From positions 1,966,501-2,030,500 of the forward strand of contig NZ_CP078138.1 of the NCBI RefSeq assembly GCF_019212185.1: a DNA stretch of 64,000 bases. The letters are read 5' to 3'. Position numbers and translations under genes: made by a program. Positions 1 through 8,004 of this stretch are shown here, one piece after another; position 1 is the stretch's first letter, and each line of letters opens with the position of its first letter. The DNA comes from Pseudomonas fluorescens (lineage in GTDB: Bacteria > Pseudomonadota > Gammaproteobacteria > Pseudomonadales > Pseudomonadaceae). The notes beneath the pieces are model-generated. The model worked only from the letters and a program-made list of their open reading frames with translations, ran no database searches and had not been told where the DNA came from.

Positions 1-603
1 GATGTCCTCCGGGCGCTGCACGAACGACAGAGCAACCCAGTCCACCCCCAGCTCCAGGCCGAAGCTCAGGTCGCGGCGATCCTTGGCGGTCAGTGGGCTG
101 AGGTCGAGCACCGCTTGTGGGACGTTAACGCCTTTGCGGTCCGACAATTCGCCTCCATTGAGCACGGTGGTGTCGATGGCGTCGCTGTATTTGCTGACGA
201 CTCGCAGGCGCAGCTTGCCGTCATCGAGCAGCAGGTCCATGCCCGGTTCCAGCGCGGCGATGATTTCCGGGTGCGGCAGGTTGACCCGGCGTTCATCGCC
301 CGGGGTGGTGTCGAGGTCCAGGCGCAGGGCCTGACCACGGACCAGTTGCACCTTGCCTTCGGCAAACTTGCCGACCCGCAGTTTCGGGCCTTGCAGGTCC
401 ATGAGGATCCCCAGCGGATAATTGAGCTGGCGCTCGACTTCGCGAATCCACTGGTAGCGCTGGGCGTGGTCGGCGTGATCGCCATGGCTGAAGTTCAGGC
501 GAAAGATGTTGACCCCGGCCAGCACCAATTCACGAATGTCTTCGATGCCGTCGGTGGCAGGGCCGAGGGTGGCGAGGATTTTGACTTTTTTGTCAGGCGT
601 CAT
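1..603 (-). CDS. pyk: Pyruvate kinase, N-terminal part (cut by window start)
   Basis: Pyruvate kinase transfers phosphate from phosphoenolpyruvate to ADP in the last step of glycolysis. The visible 201 residues start MTPDKKVKILATLGPATDG and contain the barrel signatures FRLNFSHG (substrate and cation-binding Arg/Asn/Ser) and LMDLQGPKLRVG, followed by the B-domain segment LLDDGKLRL. The C-terminal two thirds lie outside the window. The ATG at 601-603 overlaps the end of the upstream glycerate kinase gene by 11 nt, which implies translational coupling. Its place at the end of the gcl-hyi-glxR-ttuD cluster makes sense, because 2-phosphoglycerate from glyoxylate reaches pyruvate through enolase and this enzyme. 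Confidence 0.93.
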   Translation of the reverse strand, partial: MTPDKKVKILATLGPATDGIEDIRELVLAGVNIFRLNFSHGDHADHAQRYQWIREVERQLNYPLGILMDLQGPKLRVGKFAEGKVQLVRGQALRLDLDTTPGDERRVNLPHPEIIAALEPGMDLLLDDGKLRLRVVSKYSDAIDTTVLNGGELSDRKGVNVPQAVLDLSPLTAKDRRDLSFGLELGVDWVALSFVQRPEDI

Positions 604-1873
604 GTTTAGGAGTCTCGAGGATCAGGATGGCGCGGAAGTCGTTGACGTTGGTGCGGGTTGGCTCGGTGACGATCAGCGCGTCGAGCGCCTCGAAGTAACC
701 GTAGCCGTTGTTGTTATCCAGTTCGTCGCTGGCGCTCAGGCCCAGGGCGGCGGCGCGGGCGTAGCTATCCGGGGTCATGATGGCGCCGGCGTTGTCTTCG
801 GAGCCGTCGATACCGTCGGTGTCACCGGCCAGGGCGTAGACACCCGGCAGGCCCTTGAGGCTGTCGGTCAGGCTCAGCAGGAACTCGGCATTGCGTCCGC
901 CACGGCCATTGCCACGCACGGTCACGGTGGTTTCGCCACCGGAGAGGATCACGCAAGGTGCGGCCAGCGGCTGGCCGTGGAGAATCACCTGGCGGGCGAT
1001 GCCGGCGTGGACTTTCGCCACTTCCCGGGATTCGCCTTCGAGGTCACCGAGGATCAACGGGCTGAAACCGGCCTGGCGGCATTTCACCGCTGCAGCTTCG
1101 AGGGATTGCTGCGGGCGGGCGATCAGCTGGAAATGGCTGCGGGCCAGAGCCAGGTCGCCGGGTTTGACGGTTTCCGATTCCGGGCTGTTCAGCCAGGTGC
1201 GTACCGAGGCCGGAATCTCGATGTTGTAGCGCTTGAGGATCGCCAGGGCTTCGGCGCTGGTGCTCGGATCGGCCACTGTCGGGCCAGAGGCGATGACCGT
1301 GGCGAGGTCGCCCGGTACATCGGAAATCGCGTAGGTATAAACAGTGGCAGGCCAGCAGGCCTTGCCCAGGCGTCCGCCCTTGATCGCCGAGAGGTGCTTG
1401 CGCACGCAGTTCATCTCGCCAATGCTGGCGCCGGACTTGAGCAGGGCTTTGTTGATCGACTGTTTGTCGGCCAGGGTGATGCCTTCGGCAGGCAGTGCCA
1501 GCAGGGCAGAGCCACCGCCGGAGAGCAGGAAAATCACCCGGTCGTCTACGCTGAGGTTGCTGACCAGTTCGAAGACGCGTTTGGCCACGGCCTGGCCGGC
1601 GGCATCCGGCACTGGGTGAGCGGCTTCGACCACTTCGATTTTTTCGCACGGCGCGCCGTGGCCGTAGCGGGTCACCACCAGGCCAGAGACGTCGCCCTGC
1701 CAGCAGCGCTCGACCACTTGGGCCATGGCGGCGGCGGCCTTGCCGGCGCCGATGACAATGACGCGGCCCGTGCGATCGGCGGGCAGATGGGCTTCGAGCA
1801 CCTGTTGCGGATGGGCCGCGTCGATGGCGGTGGCGAACAGGTCGCGCAGAAATTGTTGCGGATCGACCGACAT
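593..1873 (-). CDS. ttuD: Glycerate 2-kinase / hydroxypyruvate reductase (TtuD, MOFRL family)
   Basis: This is a 426-residue protein of the DUF4147/MOFRL glycerate kinase family, called TtuD or hydroxypyruvate reductase in Pseudomonas. It uses or produces D-glycerate and links tartronate semialdehyde or hydroxypyruvate to 2-phosphoglycerate. The nucleotide-binding Gly-rich stretch FLLSGGGSALL lies near residue 125, and the C-terminal MOFRL signature GRGGRNAEFLLSL near residue 340. I chose the ATG at 1871-1873 (MSVDPQQFLRDLF) over an in-frame upstream start at 1918, because the conserved family sequence begins there. It overlaps pyk by 11 nt. Whether kinase or reductase activity dominates cannot be read from sequence alone. 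Confidence 0.9.
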   Translation of the reverse strand: MSVDPQQFLRDLFATAIDAAHPQQVLEAHLPADRTGRVIVIGAGKAAAAMAQVVERCWQGDVSGLVVTRYGHGAPCEKIEVVEAAHPVPDAAGQAVAKRVFELVSNLSVDDRVIFLLSGGGSALLALPAEGITLADKQSINKALLKSGASIGEMNCVRKHLSAIKGGRLGKACWPATVYTYAISDVPGDLATVIASGPTVADPSTSAEALAILKRYNIEIPASVRTWLNSPESETVKPGDLALARSHFQLIARPQQSLEAAAVKCRQAGFSPLILGDLEGESREVAKVHAGIARQVILHGQPLAAPCVILSGGETTVTVRGNGRGGRNAEFLLSLTDSLKGLPGVYALAGDTDGIDGSEDNAGAIMTPDSYARAAALGLSASDELDNNNGYGYFEALDALIVTEPTRTNVNDFRAILILETPKHDA

Positions 1874-1951
1874 GGCGGGCTCCCGGGAATTCTTGTTATT
1901 GGGGTGAAGCGAAAGCAATGGAGTAACTCGGTCCCTCTGGGAGCTGGCATT

Positions 1952-2081
1952 CTGTGGGGGCCAGCCTGCTGGCGATTCAGGCGCTGAGGTCTATCAGACA
2001 CACCGCGTTGACTGCATCGCTAGCAGCGGAGCGCCGCCCGGGCTGGCTCCCACAGGTCCGGCAGGAACTGGCTCCCACAGG
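1952..2081. repeat. Composite REP cluster of two REP families
   Basis: The ttuD-glxR gap carries a REP core GGGGGCCAGCCTGCTGGCGA at about 1956-1975. An inverted core of a different family (AGCGGAGCGCCGCCCGGGCT) follows at about 2033-2053, then a partial tail GGCTCCCACAGG near 2070. The two arms come from different REP families, so this is a composite rather than a symmetric REPIN. It is non-coding. Confidence 0.7.
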
Positions 2082-2093
2082 TTTAGGCGGGCT

Positions 2094-2987
2094 TTATTGT
2101 TTATCGCGAATCGAGAAATTCGCCATGTGCTCCAGGCCTTTGATCAGCGCCGAGTGGTCCCAGTTGCTGCCACCGATCGCCGCGCAAGTGCTGAACACCT
2201 GCTGGGTGTTGGCGGTGTTTGGCAGGTTGATGTTCAGTTCCTTGGCGCCTTGCAGGGCAAGGTTCAGGTCTTTCTGGTGCAGGCTGATGCGGAAGCCTGG
2301 ATCGAAGGTGCCTTTGATCATGCGGTCGCCGTGCACTTCGAGGATTTTCGAGGAAGCGAAACCGCCCATCAGCGCTTCACGCACCTTGGCTGGATCGGCA
2401 CCGTTTTTCGAGGCGAACAGCAAGGCTTCGGCCACGGCCTGGATGTTCAGCGCCACGATGATCTGGTTCGCCACTTTCGCGGTCTGGCCGTCGCCATTGC
2501 CACCGACCAGGGTGATGTTCTTGCCCATGGCCTGGAACAACGGCAGGGCGCGTTCGAACGCGTCGGCGTCACCACCGACCATGATGCTCAGGGTCGCGGC
2601 CTTGGCACCGACTTCACCGCCGGACACTGGGGCGTCGAGGTACTGAGCGCCTTTTTCGGCGATTTTGGCGGCGAAAGCCTTGGTGGCAGTCGGCGAGATC
2701 GAGCTCATGTCGATCACGACTTTGCCTTTGCCAACGCCAGCGGCAACGCCATCGGCACGGAACAGCACGTCGTCAACCTGCGGGGTATCCGGGACCATGA
2801 CGATGATGAATTCGGCTTCCTGGGCGACTTCTTTCGGGTTCGCCAGGGCGACGGCGCCAGCGGCAACCAGGTCGGCAGGGGCGGCGTCGTGGTGCGCCGA
2901 CAGGAACAGGCTGTGACCGGCTTTCTGCAGGTTCGCCGCCATTGGGTGGCCCATGATGCCGGTGCCGATAAATCCGATTTTAGCCAT
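2094..2987 (-). CDS. glxR: Tartronate semialdehyde reductase (2-hydroxy-3-oxopropionate reductase)
   Basis: This 297-residue beta-hydroxyacid dehydrogenase reduces tartronate semialdehyde to D-glycerate with NAD(P)H. The N-terminal Rossmann motif GFIGTGIMGHPMAANL begins at residue 5. The substrate-binding segment DAPVSGGEVGA is near residue 118. The catalytic lysine lies in GQTAKVANQIIV near residue 170. Length and motifs fit the GlxR/GarR family throughout. The start has a good ribosome-binding site (AGAGGA, 7 nt spacing). It lies between hyi and ttuD in the gcl cluster, separated from hyi by a REPIN, and an A-rich Hfq/Crc-type motif sits just before the ribosome-binding site. Confidence 0.95.
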   Translation of the reverse strand: MAKIGFIGTGIMGHPMAANLQKAGHSLFLSAHHDAAPADLVAAGAVALANPKEVAQEAEFIIVMVPDTPQVDDVLFRADGVAAGVGKGKVVIDMSSISPTATKAFAAKIAEKGAQYLDAPVSGGEVGAKAATLSIMVGGDADAFERALPLFQAMGKNITLVGGNGDGQTAKVANQIIVALNIQAVAEALLFASKNGADPAKVREALMGGFASSKILEVHGDRMIKGTFDPGFRISLHQKDLNLALQGAKELNINLPNTANTQQVFSTCAAIGGSNWDHSALIKGLEHMANFSIRDKQ

Positions 2988-2999
2988 GAGAAAATCCTC

Positions 3000-3007
3000 T
3001 TGTTTTT
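3000..3007 (-). promoter_or_regulatory. Possible Hfq/Crc CA-type motif before glxR
   Basis: On the minus strand AAAAACAA directly precedes the AGAGGA ribosome-binding site of glxR. It fits the AAnAAnAA pattern through which Hfq with Crc represses translation of secondary carbon-source genes in Pseudomonas. The motif is short, so this is an inference from position. Confidence 0.4.
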
Positions 3008-3028
3008 GTACTGCTCAAGCAAATTGGG

Positions 3029-3120
3029 GGTGGGAGCGAGCCTGCTCGCGAATGCGGTGGAACATTCAACATCCGTGTTGTCTGAATCACCGCATTCGCG
3101 AGCAGGCTCGCTCCTACAGG
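3029..3120. repeat. REPIN (two inverted REP sequences), glxR-hyi gap
   Basis: Two copies of the common fluorescent-Pseudomonas REP core (GCGAGCAGGCTCGCTCC and its complement) face each other about 35 nt apart. Outer ends read GTGGGAGCG and CGCTCCTACAGG. The pair would fold into a long hairpin in the transcript between hyi and glxR and may stabilise upstream mRNA. Confidence 0.85.
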
Positions 3121-3127
3121 TAATGGG

Positions 3128-3907
3128 TCAGATGTTATGGGTTTTCAACCAGCCCAGGCCGGCTTCGGTGGTGGTCAGCGGCTTGTATTCGCAACCCACC
3201 CAGCCCTGGTAACCGATGCGGTCCAGGTGTTCGAACAGGAAGCGGTAGTTGATTTCACCGGTGCCTGGCTCGTTACGGCCCGGGTTGTCCGCCAGTTGAA
3301 TGTGGTTGATCTCGCCCAGGTGCGACTGCATCGTGCGCGCCAGGTCACCTTCCATGATTTGCATGTGGTAGATGTCGTATTGCAGGAACAAGTTGGTGCT
3401 GCCGACTTGTTCGCGGATCGACAGGGCCTGGGCGGTGTTGTTCAGGTAGAAGCCCGGGATATCGCGGGTGTTGATCGCTTCCATCACCAGTTTCAGGCCC
3501 GCCGCCTGCAGCTTCTCGGCAGCAAACTTGAGGTTGGCGACGAAGGTTTTTTCCACCGTGGCATCGTCCACGCCTTGTGGGCGGATCCCGGCCAGGCAGT
3601 TAATTTGGGTATTGCCCAGCACTTGTGCGTAGGCGATAGCCAGGTCAACACCGGCGCGGAACTCTTCCACGCGATCCGGGTGGCAGGCGATCCCGCGTTC
3701 ACCCTTGGCCCAGTCACCGGCCGGCAGGTTGAACAGCACCTGGGTCAGGCCGTGGGCATCGAGCTGGGCCTTGATTTCGGCGGAACTGAAGTCGTACGGG
3801 AACAGGTATTCGACACCGCTGAAGCCGGCTTTGGCGGCTGCTTCGAAGCGGGCGAGGAAATCCTGTTCGGTGAACAGCATGGACAGGTTGGCTGCGAAAC
3901 GCGGCAT
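3128..3907 (-). CDS. hyi: Hydroxypyruvate isomerase
   Basis: This 259-residue TIM-barrel enzyme interconverts tartronate semialdehyde and hydroxypyruvate. It starts MPRFAANLSMLF. The features GVEYLFPYDF, VMEAINTRDIPGF (metal-ligand Glu region), LQYDIYHMQIMEGD and HIQLADNPGRNEPGTGEI match the xylose isomerase-like Hyi family, and the length is typical (about 258). The frame stays open well upstream, but the conserved start is the ATG at 3905-3907, which has GGGAG upstream. It sits directly after gcl, separated by a REPIN. Confidence 0.95.
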   Translation of the reverse strand: MPRFAANLSMLFTEQDFLARFEAAAKAGFSGVEYLFPYDFSSAEIKAQLDAHGLTQVLFNLPAGDWAKGERGIACHPDRVEEFRAGVDLAIAYAQVLGNTQINCLAGIRPQGVDDATVEKTFVANLKFAAEKLQAAGLKLVMEAINTRDIPGFYLNNTAQALSIREQVGSTNLFLQYDIYHMQIMEGDLARTMQSHLGEINHIQLADNPGRNEPGTGEINYRFLFEHLDRIGYQGWVGCEYKPLTTTEAGLGWLKTHNI

Positions 3908-3941
3908 GGTGGTCTCCCGTGAATCTTGTGAGGTCTCTCCC

Positions 3942-4036
3942 CTTGTAGGAGCGAGCCTGCTCGCGATGGCGTAGTGTCGGCCAACATTAATGTTGAATGT
4001 GCCGACGCTATCGCGAGCAGGCTCGCTCCTACAGGG
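3942..4036. repeat. REPIN, hyi-gcl gap
   Basis: Two inverted REP cores (TGTAGGAGCGAGCCTGCTCG and its complement) are separated by a spacer that is itself partly palindromic (AACATTAATGTT in the centre). This is the second REPIN inside the gcl operon. Confidence 0.85.
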
Positions 4037-4050
4037 AGAGCCGTTAGCTG

Positions 4051-5826
4051 TTAATCGAGCATCGAGATCGCAGTTGGTGCGTCGTTGCCGACCAGCGCCA
4101 AGTCTTCGAATTCGTTGACCGCGTTGATTTCGGTGCCCATGGAAATGTTGGTCACGCGCTCCAGGATAATCTCGACGATCACCGGAACCTTGAACTCCTC
4201 GATCAACTCCTGAGCCTTGCGCAGGGCAGGCTGGATTTCCGCCGGCTCGAACACGCGCAGAGCCTTGCAACCGAGGCCTTCTGCAACCGCGACGTGGTCA
4301 ACCCCGTAGCCGTTGAGCTCCGGTGCGTTGAGGTTGTCGAAGGACAGCTGTACGCAGTAGTCCATGTCGAAACCGCGCTGCGCCTGACGAATCAGACCCA
4401 GGTACGAGTTGTTCACCACGACGTGGATGTACGGCAGTTTGAACTGCGCGCCCACCGCCAGCTCTTCGATCATGAACTGGAAGTCGTAGTCGCCGGAGAG
4501 TGCCACAACCTTGCGGTTCGGGTCAGCCTTGACCACGCCCAGGGCGGCCGGGATGGTCCAGCCCAATGGGCCGGCCTGACCGCAGTTGATCCAGTGACGA
4601 GGCTTGTAGACGTGCAGGAATTGTGCGCCGGCAATCTGCGACAGACCGATGGTGCTGACGTAGCAGGTGTCTTTGCCGAACACCTGGTTCATCTCTTCGT
4701 ACACGCGCTGTGGCTTGACCGGCACGTTGTCGAAGTGAGTCTTGCGTTGCAGGCTGGCCTTGCGCTGCTGGCAGTCTTGCAGCCAGGCGCTGCGGTTCTT
4801 CAATTTACCGGCGGCTTGCCATTCGCGAGCGACTTCGATGAACACGGTCAGCGCGGCAGCGGCGTCGGACACGATGCCCAGGTCCGGGGTGAATACGCGG
4901 CCAATCTGCGTGCCTTCGATGTCGACGTGAATGAACTTGCGGCCTTCGGTATAGACGTCGACCGAACCGGTGTGGCGGTTGGCCCAACGGTTACCGATGC
5001 CCAATACCACGTCGGATTTCAGCATGGTCGCGTTGCCGTAGCGGTGCGATGTCTGCAGGCCAACCATGCCGACCATCAACGGGTGATCGTCAGGGATAGT
5101 GCCCCAACCCATCAGGGTCGGGACGACTGGAATACCGGTCAGCTCGGCGAATTCCACCAGCAGGTCGCTGGCGTCGGCATTGATGATGCCACCACCGGCT
5201 ACCAACAATGGACGCTCGGCCTGGTCCAGCAGGGCCAAGGCTTTTTCCACTTGCACGCGGCTCGCGGTCGGCTTGGCCAGCGGCAGTGGCTGGTAGGCGT
5301 CGATGTCGAATTCGATTTCCGCCATCTGCACGTCGAACGGCAGGTCGATCAGCACCGGGCCGGGACGGCCGGAGCGCATTTCAAAGAAGGCTTTCTGGAA
5401 CGCGTAAGGCACCTGGCCCGGTTCGAGAACGGTGGTCGCCCACTTGGTCACTGGCTTGACGATGCTGGTGATGTCGACAGCCTGGAAGTCTTCCTTGTGC
5501 ATACGGGCGCGGGGTGCCTGGCCGGTGATGCAGAGGATAGGGATCGAGTCGGCCGAGGCGCTATAGAGGCCGGTGACCATGTCGGTGCCCGCTGGCCCGG
5601 AAGTACCGATGCACACGCCGATGTTGCCGGCCTTGGTGCGGGTGTAGCCCTCGGCCATGTGCGAGGCGCCTTCAACGTGGCGAGCGAGGACGTGATCGAT
5701 GCCGCCGACCTTTTGCAAGGCGGAGTACAGCGGGTTGATGGCGGCACCGGGGATGCCAAAAGCGGTATCAACCCCTTCACGGCGCATCACCAGAACGGCG
5801 GCTTCGATTGCTCTCATTTTGCTCAT
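4051..5826 (-). CDS. gcl: Glyoxylate carboligase
   Basis: This 591-residue thiamine diphosphate- and FAD-dependent enzyme condenses two glyoxylates to tartronate semialdehyde and CO2. The Pyr domain shows [12 protein letters not shown] and [16 protein letters not shown]. Valine 51 stands where most ThDP enzymes have the catalytic glutamate, a recognised hallmark of glyoxylate carboligase. The PP domain carries the ThDP motif from [10 protein letters not shown] to [13 protein letters not shown]. The ATG at 5824-5826 ([11 protein letters not shown]) is preceded by AAAGAGG. It is the first gene of the gcl-hyi-glxR-ttuD-pyk series and is divergent from a GlcG-like gene. Confidence 0.97.
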   Translation of the reverse strand: MSKMRAIEAAVLVMRREGVDTAFGIPGAAINPLYSALQKVGGIDHVLARHVEGASHMAEGYTRTKAGNIGVCIGTSGPAGTDMVTGLYSASADSIPILCITGQAPRARMHKEDFQAVDITSIVKPVTKWATTVLEPGQVPYAFQKAFFEMRSGRPGPVLIDLPFDVQMAEIEFDIDAYQPLPLAKPTASRVQVEKALALLDQAERPLLVAGGGIINADASDLLVEFAELTGIPVVPTLMGWGTIPDDHPLMVGMVGLQTSHRYGNATMLKSDVVLGIGNRWANRHTGSVDVYTEGRKFIHVDIEGTQIGRVFTPDLGIVSDAAAALTVFIEVAREWQAAGKLKNRSAWLQDCQQRKASLQRKTHFDNVPVKPQRVYEEMNQVFGKDTCYVSTIGLSQIAGAQFLHVYKPRHWINCGQAGPLGWTIPAALGVVKADPNRKVVALSGDYDFQFMIEELAVGAQFKLPYIHVVVNNSYLGLIRQAQRGFDMDYCVQLSFDNLNAPELNGYGVDHVAVAEGLGCKALRVFEPAEIQPALRKAQELIEEFKVPVIVEIILERVTNISMGTEINAVNEFEDLALVGNDAPTAISMLD

Positions 5827-5853
5827 GGTTTTGTGCCTCTTTACGTTTTGTAA

Positions 5854-5863
5854 TTGTATACAA
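5854..5863. promoter_or_regulatory. Palindromic operator candidate TTGTATACAA (gcl-proximal)
   Basis: A perfect 10-bp palindrome lies 28 nt upstream of the gcl start codon. An identical copy lies 139 bp away in the same divergent intergenic region. The T-G-T..A-C-A half-sites resemble operators of FCD-type GntR regulators. Pseudomonas is reported to control gcl with a dedicated regulator (GclR), which is not encoded in this window, so linking the site to it is an inference. Confidence 0.6.
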
Positions 5864-5992
5864 GTGGCTTTGCGCAGAGTGTATTCACGGCGGACGGCGC
5901 AGGTCAATCCATTTTCTCAAGCGCCCGTTTCATTCGGCGAAGGCCTATAAATACTGTGGCGTTTCGTCGCACAGGGCGCATTTCGAAAATTA

Positions 5993-6002
5993 TTGTATAC
6001 AA
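5993..6002. promoter_or_regulatory. Palindromic operator candidate TTGTATACAA (glcG-like proximal)
   Basis: This is the second identical copy of the perfect palindrome, about 93 nt upstream of the GlcG-like start and in an AT-rich stretch where a promoter would be expected. The pairing suggests joint control of both divergent units by one dimeric repressor, possibly with looping. Confidence 0.6.
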
Positions 6003-6095
6003 AAAAATAACTCATTGTGTTCTATTTGTTGCATCGGGCTGCGGCAAAAGGCAGCAGCCCCACGGCTTTCCGAAAAACAAAATGAGGACGGCACC

Positions 6096-6542
6096 ATGAG
6101 CGCTTTAACCTTGAAAGTCGCAGTCAACCTGGCCAACGAGGCCATCACCGCAGGGCGTGCAATCGCTGCAGCACCTTTGACCATTGCCGTGCTTGACGCC
6201 GGCGGCCACCTGATCACTTTGCAACGCGAAGACGGCGCCAGCCTGCTGCGCCCGCAAATCGCTATCGGCAAGGCCTGGGGCGCCATCGCCCTGGGCAAGG
6301 GCTCACGCCTGCTGGCGCTGGACGCCCAACAACGCCCGGCCTTCATCGCCGCGCTCAACAGCCTGGGGCAGGGCAGCGTGGTGCCGGCACCGGGTGGTGT
6401 GTTGATTCGGGATCAGGCGGGTAACGTGCTGGGGGCGGTGGGCATCAGCGGCGATCTGTCGGATGTCGACGAGCAGTGTGCGATCACTGCGATCGAGGGA
6501 TTGGGATTGGGGTTGCAGGCGGATGCGGGGGTGGCGGCTTGA
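6096..6542 (+). CDS. GlcG/HbpS-like heme-degrading domain protein (DUF336)
   Basis: This 148-residue cytoplasmic protein belongs to the GlcG/HbpS family. Features include TIAVLDAGGHLITLQREDGA, a central region with KAWGAIALGKGS, and the C-terminal GVLIRDQAGNVLGAVGISGD followed by DEQCA. Relatives are small alpha/beta proteins often encoded with glycolate or glyoxylate genes, and their biochemical role is unsettled (heme binding or small-molecule sensing have been proposed). The ATG at 6096 follows GAGGAC. The frame extends upstream, but the conserved sequence starts here. It is divergent from gcl and probably co-regulated with it. Confidence 0.85.
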   Translation: MSALTLKVAVNLANEAITAGRAIAAAPLTIAVLDAGGHLITLQREDGASLLRPQIAIGKAWGAIALGKGSRLLALDAQQRPAFIAALNSLGQGSVVPAPGGVLIRDQAGNVLGAVGISGDLSDVDEQCAITAIEGLGLGLQADAGVAA

Positions 6543-6559
6543 TTTGCGTCGCTTGATCT

Positions 6560-6637
6560 GACGCCATCGCGAGCAGGCTCGCTCCTACACTGGGAATGCA
6601 TTTCCCTGTAGGAGCGAGCCTGCTCGCGATCGCCATT
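6560..6637. repeat. REP pair upstream of the RAYT gene
   Basis: Two REP cores, GCGAGCAGGCTCGCTCCTAC and its inverse, are separated by about 19 nt. They are arranged with the TCCTAC ends inward, the opposite orientation to the REPINs in the gcl operon. They lie about 90 nt upstream of the REP-associated transposase. Confidence 0.85.
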
Positions 6638-6724
6638 TACCAGACACATCCAGCCAACAGTTGGTATACCTTCACGAATTCACAGAGCTAGGCTTCTCAT
6701 GACCTGAACATGGGAGGCTAAGGA

Positions 6725-7183
6725 ATGCCTGATCTACCTGCCGCCAATCGCTTGCGGATCGGTCGCTATGCCGAAGCCGGCCGAATCTATCTGCTCACCA
6801 CCACTACACATCACAGGGTCCCGGTATTCAGGGATTTCATCCTGGGTAGGATGGTGGTCAATCAATTTCGCTGCGCTCAGAACCTGGGTTATGCGAGCTC
6901 GCTGGCCTGGGTAGTCATGCCGGATCACTTTCATTGGTTGATCGAACTGCAGAAAGGATCTTTGAGTGAATTGATGCAGCGAACCAAGTCTTTGAGCGCC
7001 AAAGCTGTGAAGCAGGCTACTGGTCGAACTGCTGATCTCTGGCACAGAGGGTTCTATGATCGGGCGCTGCGGCGGGAGGAGGATTTGCTGAAGGTAGCCC
7101 GCTATGTTGTTGCCAATCCTTTGCGGGCGGGGTTGGTGGAAAAGCTTGGCGACTATCCGCTGTGGGATGCGGTATGGGTTTGA
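6725..7183 (+). CDS. REP-associated tyrosine transposase (RAYT)
   Basis: This 152-residue Y1/IS200-like HUH transposase domain protein carries the metal-binding HUH motif in VVMPDHFHWLIEL. LWHRGFYDRALR and YVVANPLRAGLVEKLGDYPLW are typical of RAYTs. The candidate nucleophilic tyrosine is in the YVVANP helix. RAYTs are single-copy domesticated transposases thought to mobilise REP/REPIN sequences. The ATG follows GGAGGCTAAGGA. REP sequences flank it on both sides, but the upstream pair and the downstream copy belong to different REP families, so its cognate family cannot be decided from this locus. Confidence 0.92.
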   Translation: MPDLPAANRLRIGRYAEAGRIYLLTTTTHHRVPVFRDFILGRMVVNQFRCAQNLGYASSLAWVVMPDHFHWLIELQKGSLSELMQRTKSLSAKAVKQATGRTADLWHRGFYDRALRREEDLLKVARYVVANPLRAGLVEKLGDYPLWDAVWV

Positions 7184-7200
7184 GTTGAGACCGAGTCGCC

Positions 7201-7244
7201 TGCATCGCGAGCGGCGGAACGCCGCCCGGGCTGCTCCTACAAGG
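7201..7244. repeat. Single REP (GCCGCCCGGGCTG family) downstream of the RAYT
   Basis: The sequence has a GAGCGGCGGAACGCCGCCC hairpin followed by GGGCTGCTCCTACAAGG. It belongs to the same family as the copies near 2035 and 8932 and differs from the GAGCAGGCTCGCTC family upstream of the RAYT. Confidence 0.75.
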
Positions 7245-7265
7245 GAGTGGATTCCTGCTTCGCCA

Positions 7266-7871
7266 TCAATCCAACTCAATCCCCTTGAGCACCAACCGAA
7301 TGATCGTCTGCGCCGCCGCTTCATAATCCTCTTCATCCAGCTTGGCCTTGCCGGTGATGGCGGAGATTTGCCAGTCGAAGTCGGCGTAGGTCTGGGTCGC
7401 GGCCCAAATGCTGAACATCAGGTGATTGGGGTCGATCGGGGCGATCTGGCCGCGGTCGATCCAGGTCTGGATGCAATCGATGTTGTGCTTGGCCTGGCCA
7501 TTGAGCTGCTCCACCAGGTCGGTACTCAGGTGCGGTGCGCCGTGCATGATTTCGCTGGCAAATACCTTGGAGGCGAAGGGCAGGTCGCGGGAGATGCGGA
7601 TCTTCGAACGGATGTAGCCGCTGAGCACTTCATGGGGGACGCCGTCGGCATTGAACGGCGTAGAAGCCTGCAGGATGGGCTCGATAATGCTCTCGAGGAC
7701 CTCGCGGTAGAGGTTCTCCTTGGACTTGAAGTAGTAGTAGACGTTGGGCTTGGGCAAGCCCGCCTTGGCCGCGATGTCACTGGTTTTGGTCGCGGCGAAG
7801 CCCTTATCGGCAAATTCTTCGCTGGCGGCACGCAGGATCAGTTGTTTGTTGCGCTCGCGGATAGTGCTCAT
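7266..7871 (-). CDS. TetR family transcriptional regulator, RutR-like
   Basis: This 201-residue repressor has an N-terminal helix-turn-helix (residues about 10-55; [20 protein letters not shown]). The C-terminal ligand domain resembles RutR/YcdC ([13 protein letters not shown], then [17 protein letters not shown]). RutR proteins respond to pyrimidines such as uracil. The Pseudomonas homologue next to the glyoxylate/purine genes could control nitrogen-base catabolism, but the ligand is unknown. The ATG at 7869-7871 was chosen over a start 13 codons upstream, because TetR proteins normally begin a few residues before the first helix. It is divergent from the DUF808 gene. Confidence 0.85.
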   Translation of the reverse strand: MSTIRERNKQLILRAASEEFADKGFAATKTSDIAAKAGLPKPNVYYYFKSKENLYREVLESIIEPILQASTPFNADGVPHEVLSGYIRSKIRISRDLPFASKVFASEIMHGAPHLSTDLVEQLNGQAKHNIDCIQTWIDRGQIAPIDPNHLMFSIWAATQTYADFDWQISAITGKAKLDEEDYEAAAQTIIRLVLKGIELD

Positions 7872-8004
7872 AAACCAAGGTGTTCCTTGCCGGTGCTGGC
7901 GGTTGGGCATGGTAGCACCGGGCTTGCGCGGCGCTCAAGAATGCCCATTGGCGCCGGGGCAGGCTATGCTGCGAAACATTCACTTACTCAGGAACATTCA
8001 AGCC

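Noticed and set aside
506..1987. Open frame of 493 codons on the plus strand opposite ttuD
   Set aside because: It is the complement of the glycerate kinase gene, with no plausible start context or motif.
3029..4036. Repeated elements resembling a CRISPR array
   Set aside because: The repeats are REP palindromes in inverted pairs at scattered sites, not regular direct repeats with uniform spacers, and there are no cas genes.
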